This document shows positions 32,975 to 33,499 of a stretch of 33,499 nucleotides of DNA, in pieces. Positions within the stretch are counted from its first letter, which is position 1; each line of letters starts with the position of its first letter. The position numbers and the translations under genes are program-made. A model generated the notes under the pieces. It was not told the origin of the DNA and searched no databases. It saw nothing but the letters and a program-made list of their open reading frames with translations. Source of the stretch: Nostoc sp. NOS(2021) (GTDB taxonomy: Bacteria > Cyanobacteriota > Cyanobacteriia > Cyanobacteriales > Nostocaceae); the NCBI RefSeq assembly GCF_017115025.1, contig NZ_JABXKM010000032.1, positions 1 to 33,499 on the forward strand, read 5' to 3'.

Positions 32975-33079
32975 AATGCGATCGCTTGCATTGTGAATGC
33001 GATCGCTTGCATTGTGAATGCGATCGCTTACATTGTGAATGCGATCGCTTACATTGTGAATGCGATCGCTTGCATTGTT
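32975..33079. repeat. Tandem array of 5 x 21-bp HIP1-containing units
   Basis: Units starting AATGCGATCGCTTGCATTGT (plus one base) begin at 32975, 32996, 33017, 33038 and 33059; units differ only by G/A at one position and the last base. Each holds one GCGATCGC and an AATGC/GCATT dyad. It lies in the 643-bp stretch 32857-33499, which has no supported gene; the open plus-strand frame over it is a by-product of a 3n period. Confidence 0.9.
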
Positions 33080-33148
33080 AACCCACTCTTTTTTTACTTA
33101 ACACTCAGTATTGTTTCGCTAAAACCAGAGCGATCGCAATTCATTACT

Positions 33149-33256
33149 CTAGTAGTCTGTCAAGTTTAAATTGAAGTGTAAGCAAGTTCGTAGTAGGGAC
33201 TTTAGTCCTTATTTTCTAAGCACTAGAGTGCTGACTACAAACCCTCAAAATTAGCT
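33149..33256. repeat. Dispersed cruciform-forming repeat, copy B
   Basis: It is the counterpart of 9684-9790 in the same orientation. Hairpins AGGGACTTTAGTCCTT and AAGCACTAGAGTGCTG differ from copy A, and the loop side changes more than the stem. It is followed by a lone MITE end (AGGATTTACGCA, 33302-33313) and another copy of the AATATCATGTCCGC leader (33453-33466). Confidence 0.8.
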
Positions 33257-33499
33257 GGACATAAACCAGTAGTACACTGTGGCGGAAGTTTGCCTACCTA
33301 TAGGATTTACGCAATAATTCTCTGAAACTTTTATCAAACGAATTTTTGTTTTGGCTGAGGTGAATTGCATTACTTAGCACTGCTTTAGTCAGGCAAGAGC
33401 GATCGCTACGGTTTTCTAAGCTAGAATACCAAAGTTGTATTTAAACACATCTAATATCATGTCCGCATAATTAGTTATGCTAACCACAGTCAATACACC

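Noticed and set aside
32975..33079. CRISPR or coding repeat at the right end
   Set aside because: The 21-mers are contiguous with no spacers. The plus-strand frame 32795-33169 runs antisense into the aldo/keto reductase start and is open only because 21 is a multiple of three.

Overview
The window reads as chromosome of a filamentous, heterocyst-type cyanobacterium (Nostoc/Anabaena-like). The reasons are the very high density of the octamer GCGATCGC (HIP1), abundant small dispersed repeats, MITE-like elements and heptamer-type repeats between genes, and a gene set typical of that group: a phosphoribulokinase paralogue, AAA_35 NTPases, a DUF4157 protein, Uma2, and a CHAT-NTPase-TPR protein. 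This assignment is inference; no rRNA or tRNA gene is visible.

Left third (1-11.3 kb): a pentapeptide-repeat protein, a composite repeat/MITE block, and a RecQ helicase. Then comes a toxin-antitoxin and defence-like stretch: a decayed hicBA pair directly followed by an open hicBA pair, a higBA pair between two identical 31-bp direct repeats, and a Uma2 nuclease-like gene. After that are an orphan DUF4157 protein carrying a papain-like protease domain and two neighbouring AAA_35 NTPases.

Middle (11.6-18 kb): an O-methyltransferase, then a candidate integrative element of about 2.65 kb (12702-15367). It encodes a tyrosine recombinase, a four-cysteine protein sharing the recombinase's C-terminal coiled coil, and a small basic protein. 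It is bounded by near-identical 21-bp repeats. Pairs of TGAGCATT sites 11 bp apart lie about 50 bp inside each boundary, so the circularised form would look like a classical attP next to int. It sits upstream of a divergent phosphoribulokinase-family gene. A 190-aa unknown protein follows, bracketed by a 24-bp perfect inverted repeat, then radC.

Right half (18-33.5 kb): a run of minus-strand metabolic and accessory genes (GNAT, VOC, a newly recognised pseudogene, a tyrosine/dual-specificity phosphatase, pdxJ, a HAD hydrolase, a sulfonate-type binding lipoprotein) and two convergent methyltransferases. A two-gene predicted conflict system follows: an EACC1-like small protein and a 1113-aa CHAT, NB-ARC-type NTPase and TPR protein. 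Downstream are a 6 x 42-bp hairpin array related to a single hairpin at 12334, then pirin, Dps and an aldo/keto reductase, and finally a 5 x 21-bp HIP1 array.

The most notable items are the attP-like element, the shared coiled coil inside it, the EACC1/CHAT-NTPase pair, and the hairpin array whose stems change in a compensated way around a constant loop.
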